Source: Pseudoalteromonas neustonica (GTDB taxonomy: Bacteria > Pseudomonadota > Gammaproteobacteria > Enterobacterales > Alteromonadaceae). Taken from it: a stretch of 64,000 bases of DNA. A model generated the notes under the pieces. That model saw nothing but the letters and a program-made list of their open reading frames with translations, did not search any database and had not been told where the DNA came from. The position numbers and the translations under genes are program-made. The stretch covers positions 124,001 to 188,000 of the forward strand of contig NZ_BDDS01000001.1 in assembly GCF_001653135.1 (NCBI RefSeq), read 5' to 3'. Below, one piece after another: positions 8,858 through 18,132 of this stretch; within the stretch, counting starts at the first letter, position 1; the number at the start of each line of letters is the position of its first letter.

Positions 8858-11590
8858 ATGGACGATGGTATAGCGCTAATTGTATTAGCGATACTAATTA
8901 TATTGGCAGGTTCAATAGCAGGCTTAGTTGCTTTTTTTCAGCTCGGTGGGCTGAAAAATGAAATTACGGTATTAAAAAAGCAACTGGCTTATGTATTAAA
9001 TCAGCAGAAAGATAGCGCGTTAGGTTCTAAAGATCAGAGTTTACAGCAGGATTCATCGCAGCTTAATAAGCAAAACACGGATATGCAAAGCGCTTATGCA
9101 CACAGTATTTACCCGCATGATCCTGAGACAGACAATCCGGATATAACCAACACAGATGCAGCAGCCCATCAAACTCGCTCAGTGCAATCATTTGCAGTAG
9201 AGCCGCCGCAGAGTCCAGATACCTTCAAGCCAGTATCGCATGAACAAGCGTCTCCCTCATGCGTTAAAAAACAACCGTCTTTTTTCAACACCTTTTTAAG
9301 TCAATTTAAAACTCAGCTACAAGAAAATTGGATGACTTGGATAGGGGGGATTGCGCTAGCCTTCGGTGGAATATTTTTAGCTAAATACAGTTTAGAAGCG
9401 GGCTTATTGTCGCCTTCATTACGCATTACATTTGGCGCTTTATTTGGCGTGACACTCATTGGCCTGGCTGAATATTTACATAGGAAAGGCATTGTCTTTG
9501 AAGGGTTTAATAACTACGTGCCTGCGGCGTTAGCGGGAGGCGGTTTTATTAGCTGCTTTGCGTTAACTCTACTTGCATATTCAAGTTACGCAATGTTAAG
9601 CCCTACTGCAGCCTTTGTTATGTTAGCAGTTATAGCATTAGCGGCAAGTGTAATGGCGTTGCGTTTAGGGCCGTTATTAGCCGTGCTTGGCATTGTTGGC
9701 GCTTACAGCGTACCAATATGGGTTAATACAGGCAGTGGCAACCTTATGGCACTGCTTATGTATATTGGTTTTGTTACTTTATCGGCGGTACTGGTTGCGC
9801 AAAAAGTAAAACGCAATTGGTTGTGGTATTTACTTTGGACATGCCACATTGGTTGGTATTGGGTCGCATTGAGCATAATGAATACTCAGCAATATTACCT
9901 TGTAGGTGGGTTTGCGTTGTTATCTATTATTGGCCTGATTGCGATGGCGCGCTTAGGGTTAATGCTACGCTTACTCGAATACCGCCCGCATAGCCTTAAG
10001 CGATTACTTAAGTTATTGCCTGACAACCCATTATTATTGGCAATTGTAGTGCCGTTACTGCTTGCAATCGTGATGTCATTGGCCAGCATGCAGTGGCAAA
10101 TTATAGGGCTGTGTACAATTGTTATGTTATTGTTTTTGGTTTTGCAAAATAGCCGATGGGATCTCTGGCAGGGGCTTGCATTAGTAGTTGCTGTGGTTTT
10201 AGTGATCACCCAACAGAGGCACTTTAATGGTGATGATCACTTATTTATATTTAAAGGTATTTATGGCTTAGGATTAATACTGGGCATTGGTTTTTGCTGC
10301 TATGGGCTTTATTTTGGTGCTCGTTATAGAAAACGCCTAACCTTTCATTTGCTGGCATCGTTTGGTGTGTTTGTTATGTTAGCAACACTTTACACGATTA
10401 CCCCTGAGCAGGATTTAGATGTTGCATATCCAGTGTGGACAGTTATTTTATTACTGACCAGTGGCGTGCTAATTAAGCGCTCACAAGCCGCCAGTACTCA
10501 ATGGCAACAATTTAGCTATTGGATTGGCGCGAATGCCAATATAACACTGTGTTTAACTATGCTATTAGCTGATAGTGGATTAACGCTTGCTCTAGCCATT
10601 CAAGTGCTCGTTATTAGTTATTTAGTAAAACGCCATAATGTGCCAATGCCGCATTGGCCAATTAAAGCGCTGGTGGCTGTGTTGCTTGCCCGTTTAACCT
10701 TTGCACCATGGATTGCAAGTTACTCTGACTTAACCTTGTTATCGTTACATTGGAGCGCGGTAGTTTATCCGTTATGCGTTGGGTTATTTTGGTTTGCGGC
10801 AAAACAGTGGCAACAAACTGGTATGAAAATCTGGCTCGAAGGCGCAACACTGCATTGTTTAGCACTGTTTATTACAACAGAGACCAGTTATCAGCTTGTT
10901 GGCCACTACCCACAGTTATCTTCATTAAGTTTTTATGAGCAAGTATTACTAAGCTGTAATTGGCTCGCTTTAGGTTGTGTTTATTTATATCGTTCACAAA
11001 GTGCAGGGCAGTTAGGGAAGCTTTATAAAGTGGCAGGCTTATCGCTTGCGGGATTAGCGGCTTTGTTGTTATTAAATACATCACTTGATAACAACCCTTT
11101 ATTTGAGCGCCTATATATTGGCGAAACCCCAGTGTTTAACTGGGTGTTATTAACTTGGTTTGTACCAGGCTTACTTGCACTTTGGCTGGCTAAATTAGTT
11201 AAACCACTTAATACAACACTCAGTGCTATAGTCGTAGGTGTATCGGGGCTACTCGCGTTTTTAGCAATTAATGCGCTTATTCGTCAGTATTGGCAAGGTG
11301 CGTTTATCCACCTAGGAAAAGGTGCTAGTGATGCCGAGCTATACAGCTATTCTGTGATTTGGTTAGCCCTTGGCGCGCTAGTCGTTATTAGTGGTCATTT
11401 AAAACACCAATTGTTACTACAAAAACTGGGATTGGGTATTCTAGGCGCAGTCATTGTTAAAGTATTCTTAATTGATATGGCAAACCTAACGGGTTTACTA
11501 AAAGCAATTTCATTTATTGGTTTAGGGCTGTCTCTGGTGGCGTTGAGCTGGCTGTTTCAAAAGCTCAGAAGTAAAGCAGAAGTACATTAG
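8858..11590 (+). CDS. DUF2339 polytopic membrane protein
   Basis: A 910-residue inner-membrane protein. An N-terminal hydrophobic segment (about 5-27) leads into a short coiled-coil-like, Gln-rich soluble stretch (about 28-145), then WMTWIGGIALAFGGIFLAKY opens a run of roughly 20 or more membrane segments extending to the C-terminus (ending LGLSLVALSWLFQKLRSKAE). This layout is typical of DUF2339 proteins, whose function is not established. The ATG has AAGGA at the right distance. It stands alone between a terminator and a palindrome over its own stop codon. Reading of the exact number of membrane segments is by eye only. Confidence 0.82.
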   Translation: MDDGIALIVLAILIILAGSIAGLVAFFQLGGLKNEITVLKKQLAYVLNQQKDSALGSKDQSLQQDSSQLNKQNTDMQSAYAHSIYPHDPETDNPDITNTDAAAHQTRSVQSFAVEPPQSPDTFKPVSHEQASPSCVKKQPSFFNTFLSQFKTQLQENWMTWIGGIALAFGGIFLAKYSLEAGLLSPSLRITFGALFGVTLIGLAEYLHRKGIVFEGFNNYVPAALAGGGFISCFALTLLAYSSYAMLSPTAAFVMLAVIALAASVMALRLGPLLAVLGIVGAYSVPIWVNTGSGNLMALLMYIGFVTLSAVLVAQKVKRNWLWYLLWTCHIGWYWVALSIMNTQQYYLVGGFALLSIIGLIAMARLGLMLRLLEYRPHSLKRLLKLLPDNPLLLAIVVPLLLAIVMSLASMQWQIIGLCTIVMLLFLVLQNSRWDLWQGLALVVAVVLVITQQRHFNGDDHLFIFKGIYGLGLILGIGFCCYGLYFGARYRKRLTFHLLASFGVFVMLATLYTITPEQDLDVAYPVWTVILLLTSGVLIKRSQAASTQWQQFSYWIGANANITLCLTMLLADSGLTLALAIQVLVISYLVKRHNVPMPHWPIKALVAVLLARLTFAPWIASYSDLTLLSLHWSAVVYPLCVGLFWFAAKQWQQTGMKIWLEGATLHCLALFITTETSYQLVGHYPQLSSLSFYEQVLLSCNWLALGCVYLYRSQSAGQLGKLYKVAGLSLAGLAALLLLNTSLDNNPLFERLYIGETPVFNWVLLTWFVPGLLALWLAKLVKPLNTTLSAIVVGVSGLLAFLAINALIRQYWQGAFIHLGKGASDAELYSYSVIWLALGALVVISGHLKHQLLLQKLGLGILGAVIVKVFLIDMANLTGLLKAISFIGLGLSLVALSWLFQKLRSKAEVH

Positions 11591-11603
11591 CATGTACTTC
11601 TGC
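11576..11603. other. perfect palindrome spanning a stop codon
   Basis: GCAGAAGTACAT and ATGTACTTCTGC form a perfect 12-base stem around a four-base TAGC loop. The loop contains the TAG stop of the DUF2339 gene, so the left arm is coding. No U run follows, so it is not a standard terminator; it could act as an RNA 3' end stabiliser or a weak terminator. Confidence 0.7.
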
Positions 11604-11615
11604 TACCACAACATA

Positions 11616-11728
11616 GAGACTTCAGCGTTTCACAGGGGGTTAATATCAAGGCGTTACTTTACAATAATGGCTTGCCTAAATAGCTTTTAACGTCAACTGA
11701 AATAGCATCTTGAACTGGCTTGGGTATA
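11616..11728. repeat. MITE-like repeat, family A, truncated copy 1
   Basis: Shares with the copies at 58920 and 61283 the core beginning TTCAGCGTTTCACAGGGG and continuing through ATCAAGGCGTTACTTT, and ends with GCATCTTGAACTGGCTTGGG and TATA, a diverged copy of the family's right inverted end. The left inverted end is missing and the middle is deleted. It also carries GCTTGCCTAAATAGCTTTTAA, part of the nested palindrome present in the copy at 36033. Confidence 0.8.
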
Positions 11729-11788
11729 CATGACGGATTATCGCTCAGCATCATTACTGAGCGATAAGTTTCAACAATAGAACTCGTT

Positions 11789-12562
11789 TTAAGGGTTTGC
11801 TTTTAATCGCTGTTCAAAACGCCTATATCTTTTCAGAGTGACTCGATTTATAGCGTGTAAATAAATATAAAACACAGCAAAATCGAATAAAAAATAGAAT
11901 ACAGCAATCCCCGTTGGTGGGTTACCGCTACTAGGTAAGCTTGCAATACTTGATAGGTTATTAGGCCACCACCAAGTACCCGTATATGTACCGACTAACT
12001 CTATATACAGCACCACATAAAACATCAGTAAGAAAAACAGTTGTGATTTTTTAGCCACTATTAAAAAGGCTAAAAATACCAAAGTGCATATAAATCCAAA
12101 TACATCATTCTCAGCAAAAAACCAAAAAGTAGAGAATAGTATGATGCCAATTAACAAAATGATTTTTAGTTTTTTCGTATTTCTTAATATTAACGGTTTT
12201 CTAGAAGCGCGATACACAAGACCAAATATCATCCCATGACCAAATGCGACCCACAGTGGTATATTATCAAACCGATAGTGATACATATTTAAAACTAACG
12301 AAAATAAACACTCCCCTAAAAACCCAACTAAAATTCCAATTAACATGGCAGTACGAGTTCGGCTATTACAATGCAAAACCCCCACCATAAAAATAGTGAA
12401 TACGGCTATGTTTGCTGTTAATTGACCATTGCCAAACGTTACATCGCCAGCAGGGCTATCCATCCAAAGAAATAACGGTATAGCCAGTAAAGCAGCAATT
12501 AATATTCTTAATTGTTGTAGTTGAACCATAATAATTGGCCGATTTAATAGATTACTTGGCAT
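11789..12562 (-). CDS. unrecognised polytopic membrane protein
   Basis: I do not recognise this 257-residue protein. It has about seven or eight hydrophobic segments, a short basic cytoplasmic stretch in the middle (RASRKPLILRNTKKLK) and a conspicuous Trp-rich loop, GTYTGTWWWPNNL, followed by a Pro/Gly stretch (SSGNPPTGIAVFYFLFDF) that looks like a conserved functional loop. The C-terminus is basic and probably cytoplasmic. The ATG at 12560-12562 has AGAAG eight bases upstream; an internal Met at residue 12 is an alternative start. It stands alone, convergent with the DUF2339 gene and divergent from the AlkB-type gene. Confidence 0.65.
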   Translation of the reverse strand: MPSNLLNRPIIMVQLQQLRILIAALLAIPLFLWMDSPAGDVTFGNGQLTANIAVFTIFMVGVLHCNSRTRTAMLIGILVGFLGECLFSLVLNMYHYRFDNIPLWVAFGHGMIFGLVYRASRKPLILRNTKKLKIILLIGIILFSTFWFFAENDVFGFICTLVFLAFLIVAKKSQLFFLLMFYVVLYIELVGTYTGTWWWPNNLSSIASLPSSGNPPTGIAVFYFLFDFAVFYIYLHAINRVTLKRYRRFEQRLKANP

Positions 12563-12807
12563 TAATAGAGCTTCTCATATGTTTTGCTTAGCGAATTAGA
12601 GGTGTCAGTGTTCGATAATTAAGAGTGCCTTAAGTTATATTGTAAAGGCTGGGCTACTCTACCTGAGACTATGACTTTCTTATAGTGTTGCACTTAAAAT
12701 AATCAGTATTACTCATATTTAACTGAAGTAATAACCGTTGATATTACTTATCGCTACAAACTGCTAAGCTCTAAAAAGGATTTAAAATCACCGTTAAGGG
12801 TACGTGA

Positions 12808-13410
12808 GTGAAACTCCCATTAAATTGCGATGCACATTACTATTCACAGTTTATGCCTCGTTCGCAAAGTCGTGCAATATTTGACTGGTTAAGCGTACGC
12901 TTTGATCTGAATGAGCCAGAATTCATTGAAATGCCAGATGGTAGCGAAGTAAACATTTTTCCTTGGCGAATGATTTTTTTAGAGCCAAAATTAGAAAAAT
13001 CTGGGCTTTTTTCTTCACACCATGGGCGTCATGCTGCTTGGTTTCCCCTTCTAAGTCGATTGCAACAGCAAATTGCTGAGCTTACGGGTGTCGAGTTTAG
13101 TGTTGCTGTGTGCCTTTATTATCCTGATGGAAAAGAGAGTTTGAGCTTTCACAGTGATTTACCTGCTTTTGGCCCCACAGATATTATTGCTTCAATAAGT
13201 TTAGGAGCCGAACGTGAATTTTTAATTCGAAGCCAAAATAATGACGAAGAGCAGCACTGTGTCACGCTCGAAGATGGCTCGCTATTAATAATGGGGGAAG
13301 ATTTTCAAGATATGTATCAACACGCCTTGGCAAGCACGCCAAAAGCAATCGGTCCAAGGTTTAATATCTCATTTCGGCAATTTGCTTGGCCCAATGAAGT
13401 GAGCGTTTAA
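12808..13410 (+). CDS. AlkB-family 2-oxoglutarate/Fe(II) dioxygenase
   Basis: A 200-residue protein with the AlkB-type double-stranded beta-helix. The iron ligands are visible as H115-x-D117 (in SFHSDLPAFG) and H172 (MYQHAL), and the 2-oxoglutarate arginine lies in the R184-F-N-I-S-F-R190 motif typical of the family. Members oxidatively remove alkyl groups from nucleic acid bases, although some act on other substrates; it resembles the short ALKBH2/3-like bacterial type rather than E. coli AlkB. The start is GTG at 12808, with no strong ribosome site. It is monocistronic, with no ada or alkA neighbour, so induction by alkylation cannot be read from the context. Confidence 0.85.
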   Translation: MKLPLNCDAHYYSQFMPRSQSRAIFDWLSVRFDLNEPEFIEMPDGSEVNIFPWRMIFLEPKLEKSGLFSSHHGRHAAWFPLLSRLQQQIAELTGVEFSVAVCLYYPDGKESLSFHSDLPAFGPTDIIASISLGAEREFLIRSQNNDEEQHCVTLEDGSLLIMGEDFQDMYQHALASTPKAIGPRFNISFRQFAWPNEVSV

Positions 13411-13502
13411 TTTATACAAATTCTTATTAAAAACGTGATCGCTCTAGGGTATTAAACAATAGGGTTTAGGAAGACTGATGCAAGCTATCCTGATTTATAT
13501 GT

Positions 13503-13880
13503 TTAGATGGCGCCAACTATACCCAAAACGCCAATAGGTAAAAGTAGTAACCACTGAGGTAATTTTATAAACGTATTAAGTTTGAAAAAGTACCAACCGA
13601 CAGTAAAAAACACAAATGAAAAAATGATAAATGTTACAGATATTCCGATAACTACATTTTGAAATGAGTTCAAGTTAAACCAACCAACAAAAGTTAATAC
13701 AAGCCCACAAATAACAAGAGTGGCAGATACCATATGCCAACAGGCCAGTAATGTTGCTTTAGGTATGTCGGGAAGATCTGATTTAAGAAAAGGTCTAATA
13801 GGATCCACTTGTCCAGCAAAAATATGCACGCAAGATGTAAATAAACCGATTATTCCTGCAATGAAAACCCAAGTATTCAT
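13503..13880 (-). CDS. small four-helix membrane protein, function unknown
   Basis: A 125-residue hydrophobic protein with about four membrane segments (near 2-24, 45-66, 72-97 and 107-124). Between the first two lies a conserved-looking loop, VHIFAGQVDPIRPFL, followed by LACWHMVSATL. Similar small proteins are common in bacterial genomes and are labelled only as hypothetical membrane proteins. A good AGGAG site lies seven bases before the ATG. It ends about 90 bases from the AlkB-type gene, which converges on it. No functional inference is possible. Confidence 0.65.
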   Translation of the reverse strand: MNTWVFIAGIIGLFTSCVHIFAGQVDPIRPFLKSDLPDIPKATLLACWHMVSATLVICGLVLTFVGWFNLNSFQNVVIGISVTFIIFSFVFFTVGWYFFKLNTFIKLPQWLLLLPIGVLGIVGAI

Positions 13881-13980
13881 ACAAACTCCTTGTAATATAA
13901 CAAAGTTAAAATAGCGCTAGCTTATGAGTGTAGCTCAAATAATATACAATTGATTAAATGACAAACAATGATAAATCGCA

Positions 13981-14015
13981 AGGAAAAAAATCAGGCAGAG
14001 CCTGATCTTTTTCCT
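13981..14015 (-). terminator. intrinsic terminator after symporter/kinase gene
   Basis: On the minus strand ATCAGGC and GCCTGAT pair around a TCT loop and are followed by a run of seven T. The stem can be extended by the AAAAAG/TTTTT flanks. It lies 14 bases beyond the stop of the gene at 14029. Confidence 0.85.
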
Positions 14016-14028
14016 AAAACCTTTTACA

Positions 14029-17000
14029 TCAAGCACTGTGGTTAAGCAGTGCTTTTAACTTCCCTGGCTTGATTGGTTTAGATAAGTAATGGATGTTTGC
14101 AGCTTTAGTTGCTTGTTTTAGCTCGTCGTCGCGTACTGCGGTTATTAAAATTGCAGGTACTGGGCTTTGCCAAATCTCCCGTAAGGTTTTGATTAATGTA
14201 ATGCCATCGCAGTCATGACCGAGTTGATAATCCATTAGAATGACATCGGGTGCACTATGCTGTTTGGCATACTCCAGCACGGTTTCTACTTGCTCAAATA
14301 ACTGATAATTTGCCTGCCACTTTTGCAATAAACTGGCCATTGCAGTTAAGTTTTCAGGATCGTCATCAACGGCAATAATGTTCATTGCGGAGCGGTTTTC
14401 AAACAAGCTATTAGTGATGTTTTTTTGCTGTACAAATTGGCTATCACCATAGGGCACTTCAATGCTAAAGCGGCTGCCTTTATTTACGTTAGAATCCACT
14501 TCAAGGCGCAGGCTAAGTAAATCAACCATGCGTTTGACTACACCAAGCCCTAAACCAACGCCTTTGTTATCACCTGATTCAATACGGTAAAAGTCATTAA
14601 AAATCTTAGCTTGTTCTACTTTACTAATGCCGGGACCCGTGTCCCATACTTCGATGCGTAAATGGTGTTTGCGTTTGCGGCACGCCACTAATACTTTACC
14701 TTTTACGGTATATTTAACTGCGTTAGATACTAAATTTTGAATAATTCGGCGCAGATAGGTGATATCACTATGCACAATTAACTGGCCTGAACGTACATGG
14801 AGTTGTAGGCCTTTTTCACTTGCTAATATTGCGTATTCATTATGCAGCGGCGCTAAAATATCATCAATACTAAAATGACGTGGTGTGGGGGTCATGGCGC
14901 CTTGCTCTAGTTTGGCAATTTCAAGTAAAGCGGACATTAAATGCACAGTTGAATCTAAGCTAGCGCCAAGTTTTTCGAAGTTGTTGATATTGCTATCAGC
15001 AAGTGATTTTTCATCAATTGCGGCAAGGTAGAGTCGGGCGGCATTGAGTGGCTGTAAAATATCGTGACTTGCCAAGGCTAAAAAACGGGTTTTACTATCA
15101 TTAGCTTGCTCTGCTTCACGCTTTGCTAAAGTGAGTGCTTGCTCTGTTTTTACGCGGCTTTCTATTTGTGCTTCGAGATCTTTGTTGATGGTGCGAATTT
15201 CTTGTGTGCGCGCTTCAATGCGGTTTTCTAAGTCCATATTGACTTCTTCGAGCGCATTTTGAGTGGCAATGTGGGTAGTGATATCTGAAAAGCTAGTAAC
15301 AAAGCCGCCATCGGGCAGTGGGTTGCCAATCATCTCAAACACTTGGCCATTGCGACGGTGGCGAATAAAGTGATGTGAGCTGCCATTTTTTAAATGCTGC
15401 ACGCGTTTATCAACTTGGCGGTCAATTTCGCCGGGACCACATTCACCGCGCTGTGCGTTATAGCGAATAATGTCTTCAATTGGTTGGCCTACCTCTAAAA
15501 AACCATCGGGGTAGTCAAACATTTCTGCGTAGCGTTTGTTCCATGCCACTAAATTAAGTTCTTTATCAACAACTGAAATACCATGGCTAAGGTTTTCAAG
15601 CGAGGTAAACAGTAAGTTTTGATTAAATTGCAGTGCTTGTGTGGTTTCATCAAAAAAGTTAACGACTTCTTCAAACGCCATGCGTTTACCTGATGCAACA
15701 GTATGGATCAATGCTTGCGCAGAAGATGCACCTAATACACCCGTGAGGGCGCGTTCGCAGTAAGCTATAAACTCAGAGGTGGGGTGAGTATTATTTTCGC
15801 CAAGCTGGTGATTAAGTGAAAACTGAGCCAATACTTGTTGACTGCGTTGAATACCTAAAAATGTTTGTAGCAGTATTTTAAAATCGTATACGGTGGCTTT
15901 TACGTTTTTGTTTAAGCGCCTTGCAAGCACCGCTTGCTCTTTGGGGTTAACAAAAGCAGCCGCTTGAATTTTGTCAATTAAGCGCTCATCAGCACCTAAT
16001 GAAAAGCTAATATAGCAACCTATGTTGGCAAATAAAGCGATTAGAGTGCCACGGGTGATCAGGGTTTGCTGTAGTTCAGAATCCAAGGTATTACCAGCGT
16101 CTAATATCGGTAACATTAAAAAAAGTATCCAGCAAATAAAGCCTGCAAGCAATCCTGCATATACGCCATAAGCATGGCCTTTGCGCCAATATAAACCGCC
16201 AACAATAGCGGGCAGTAATTGGGTTACTAATGAAAAGGCGACTAACCCCATGCTGGCAAGTGCTTTGCCGTGGCCAAACCATTGCTGATAAAAGTACGAT
16301 AAGATCAAAATACCGGCAATAGTAAAGCGCCGTACGAGCAGTATTTGTGGCTTATAGCTGCTGGTAATTAGGTTGCGTTTAAATTTACGACGTAGCATTA
16401 GCGGCAATACGACGTCATTAGAGATCATGGTGCTTAGCGTTAATGTGGCAACCACTATCATGGCTGTCGCGGCGGAGATCCCTCCAATAAATACAAACGT
16501 TGTGAGCAGTACATTGTCGTGCATCAATGGCAGGGCTAGTACAAAGCTATCGGGTGAAAAGCCATTACCAATACCAGGGTGAATTGCAGCAGTGGCAATA
16601 GGTAAAATCATTGCTGCGGTGAGCAATAAATACAGTGGAAATGCCCAGCGGGCGGTAAATAAATGGCGTTTGTCTTGGTTATCAACCACGGTAACGTGAA
16701 ATTGTCGTGGCAGGCATATAATTGCAGCAGCTGCCATGAGCGATTGGCCAATAAAGTTAAAACTAAAAAAGTTAAAGTTGTTCCAGTGCTGCCAAATCGA
16801 TTCTTGCAGTTGCGCTTGTCTGCCTGTGGGCAAATTATACAAGGTGTAAAGTGCTAAACCTGCCACAGCTACTAATGCGAGTAGTTTTATCAATGATTCA
16901 AAGGCTACAGCTAACATTAACCCTGAGCGATATTCGGTTACATCAACTTTACGAGTGCCAAAAAAGATCGCGAACATGGCCATGATCAAAGTGGCCGACA

Positions 17001-17469
17001 GTGCCACCATCGAACCTGATATTTTATTGTCGCTTTGCAGTAGTAAAAAGCTGTTACTTAGGGCTTTAAGCTGCAAAGCGATATATGGAATAGTGGCCAA
17101 TAAGGCAATTACAGTGACCATAATAGCCGTGGTTTGGCGTTTACCGTAACGGGCTGAGATAAAATCAGCGATGGTGGTAATATTTTGCTTTTTACTCACC
17201 AGTACCAATTTACGTAAAAACCCTTGCCCAAAAAAGAACAGCAACGCGGGGCCAAGTAAAATAGGTAAGTAACTCCAACTGCTTGTTGCAGCAGTGCCCA
17301 CTGAGCCGTAATACGTCCACGAGGTACAGTAAATACCCAATGAAAACGAGTAAACAAAGGGATGGTGGCTAATACGTTTTGCAAGCGGCGTGGTTTTATC
17401 ACCCCAGTTAGCCAGCCAAAACAACACGCCAATGTATGCCAAAGCAACAAAAATAAGTGCAGCAGTCAT
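14029..17469 (-). CDS. CrbS-like hybrid: sodium/solute-symporter domain fused to sensor kinase and receiver
   Basis: A 1146-residue protein (a TTG at 17481 would add four residues). The N-terminal half (about 1-490) is a sodium:solute symporter domain with some 12-13 membrane helices; a PAS domain follows (about 620-730), then a short coiled coil, a histidine kinase with H-box SHDILQPLNAA, N-box NLVSNAVKYT and glycine boxes DTGPGI and GLGLG, and a C-terminal receiver with VDDDPEN and phosphoacceptor Asp in VILMDYQL. This is the architecture of CrbS/MxtR, which with a LuxR-type partner controls acetate-utilisation genes in Vibrio and Pseudomonas. The partner regulator is not in the window. The gene diverges from a two-part symporter operon, its likely target. 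Confidence 0.88.
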   Translation of the reverse strand: MTAALIFVALAYIGVLFWLANWGDKTTPLAKRISHHPFVYSFSLGIYCTSWTYYGSVGTAATSSWSYLPILLGPALLFFFGQGFLRKLVLVSKKQNITTIADFISARYGKRQTTAIMVTVIALLATIPYIALQLKALSNSFLLLQSDNKISGSMVALSATLIMAMFAIFFGTRKVDVTEYRSGLMLAVAFESLIKLLALVAVAGLALYTLYNLPTGRQAQLQESIWQHWNNFNFFSFNFIGQSLMAAAAIICLPRQFHVTVVDNQDKRHLFTARWAFPLYLLLTAAMILPIATAAIHPGIGNGFSPDSFVLALPLMHDNVLLTTFVFIGGISAATAMIVVATLTLSTMISNDVVLPLMLRRKFKRNLITSSYKPQILLVRRFTIAGILILSYFYQQWFGHGKALASMGLVAFSLVTQLLPAIVGGLYWRKGHAYGVYAGLLAGFICWILFLMLPILDAGNTLDSELQQTLITRGTLIALFANIGCYISFSLGADERLIDKIQAAAFVNPKEQAVLARRLNKNVKATVYDFKILLQTFLGIQRSQQVLAQFSLNHQLGENNTHPTSEFIAYCERALTGVLGASSAQALIHTVASGKRMAFEEVVNFFDETTQALQFNQNLLFTSLENLSHGISVVDKELNLVAWNKRYAEMFDYPDGFLEVGQPIEDIIRYNAQRGECGPGEIDRQVDKRVQHLKNGSSHHFIRHRRNGQVFEMIGNPLPDGGFVTSFSDITTHIATQNALEEVNMDLENRIEARTQEIRTINKDLEAQIESRVKTEQALTLAKREAEQANDSKTRFLALASHDILQPLNAARLYLAAIDEKSLADSNINNFEKLGASLDSTVHLMSALLEIAKLEQGAMTPTPRHFSIDDILAPLHNEYAILASEKGLQLHVRSGQLIVHSDITYLRRIIQNLVSNAVKYTVKGKVLVACRKRKHHLRIEVWDTGPGISKVEQAKIFNDFYRIESGDNKGVGLGLGVVKRMVDLLSLRLEVDSNVNKGSRFSIEVPYGDSQFVQQKNITNSLFENRSAMNIIAVDDDPENLTAMASLLQKWQANYQLFEQVETVLEYAKQHSAPDVILMDYQLGHDCDGITLIKTLREIWQSPVPAILITAVRDDELKQATKAANIHYLSKPIKPGKLKALLNHSA

Positions 17470-17858
17470 GTTTTTATTCAATTTTTATTATGTTACTGCA
17501 CACCATACCAGAAGTTTTTGCAGTTTTGAGCTGTCAATTCCACGCTTTAAAAAGTGATTTATTTAAGGTATTGATATTTATAGTTAATTTCAATGCTTGT
17601 AATTACATTAGACTAATGTCGCAGATCTGCCATATAGCGCTTGTGAATAATTAAAATCATTCCATAAAATAGTTAATGCTTTGATAAAAAAGGGCTTTTA
17701 ATTGTTTTTAACAATTGGGTATTTACAGTTTGCGTAAACGTTAACTTATTGTTACGACTATGGTCTCAATTCAATGTTAAGGCTGCGTTGCTAAATTGGT
17801 TAGCGAAGAAAACAAAATACACACATCACTTTTTACAGATGTTAAAGAGGAAATAAAA
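17470..17858. promoter_or_regulatory. divergent control region with perfect palindrome
   Basis: This 389-base gap lies between the CrbS-like kinase and the symporter operon. It holds a perfect palindrome at 17605-17619 (ACATTAG, A, CTAATGT), suited to a dimeric regulator. A strong AGAGGA site at 17845-17850 fixes the start of the small symporter subunit. No coding frame is credible here. Confidence 0.55.
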
Positions 17859-18122
17859 ATGGCTTTTAAAGATGAAGAACAAGCAAAAGCTTACTGGGCG
17901 GAAAACATTTCACTGCTGTTTAAATTATTAGCGGTTTGGTTTGTCGTGTCATTCGGGTTTGGCATATTACTGGTTGATGTACTTAATGAAGTACGCTTTT
18001 TTGGGTTTAAATTAGGCTTCTGGTTCTCCCAGCAAGGCGCGATTTACACCTTTGTGGCTTTGATTTTTGTGTACGTTTTCAAAATGAATACGTTAGATAA
18101 AAAATATGGCGTAGACGAATAG
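17859..18122 (+). CDS. sodium/solute symporter small subunit (DUF4212)
   Basis: An 87-residue protein with two membrane segments (about 20-41 and 56-75) separated by FGFKLGFWFSQQGAIYTF, the hallmark of DUF4212 small subunits that accompany VC2705-type symporters. The frame is open upstream to a TTG at 17796, but the ATG at 17859 is preceded by AGAGGA at ideal distance, so this start is preferred. It lies ten bases before the large subunit, clearly one operon. The pair probably imports acetate or a similar short organic acid with sodium; the substrate is inferred from the family and from the kinase beside it. Confidence 0.9.
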   Translation: MAFKDEEQAKAYWAENISLLFKLLAVWFVVSFGFGILLVDVLNEVRFFGFKLGFWFSQQGAIYTFVALIFVYVFKMNTLDKKYGVDE

Positions 18123-18132
18123 GAGCTAAGTA

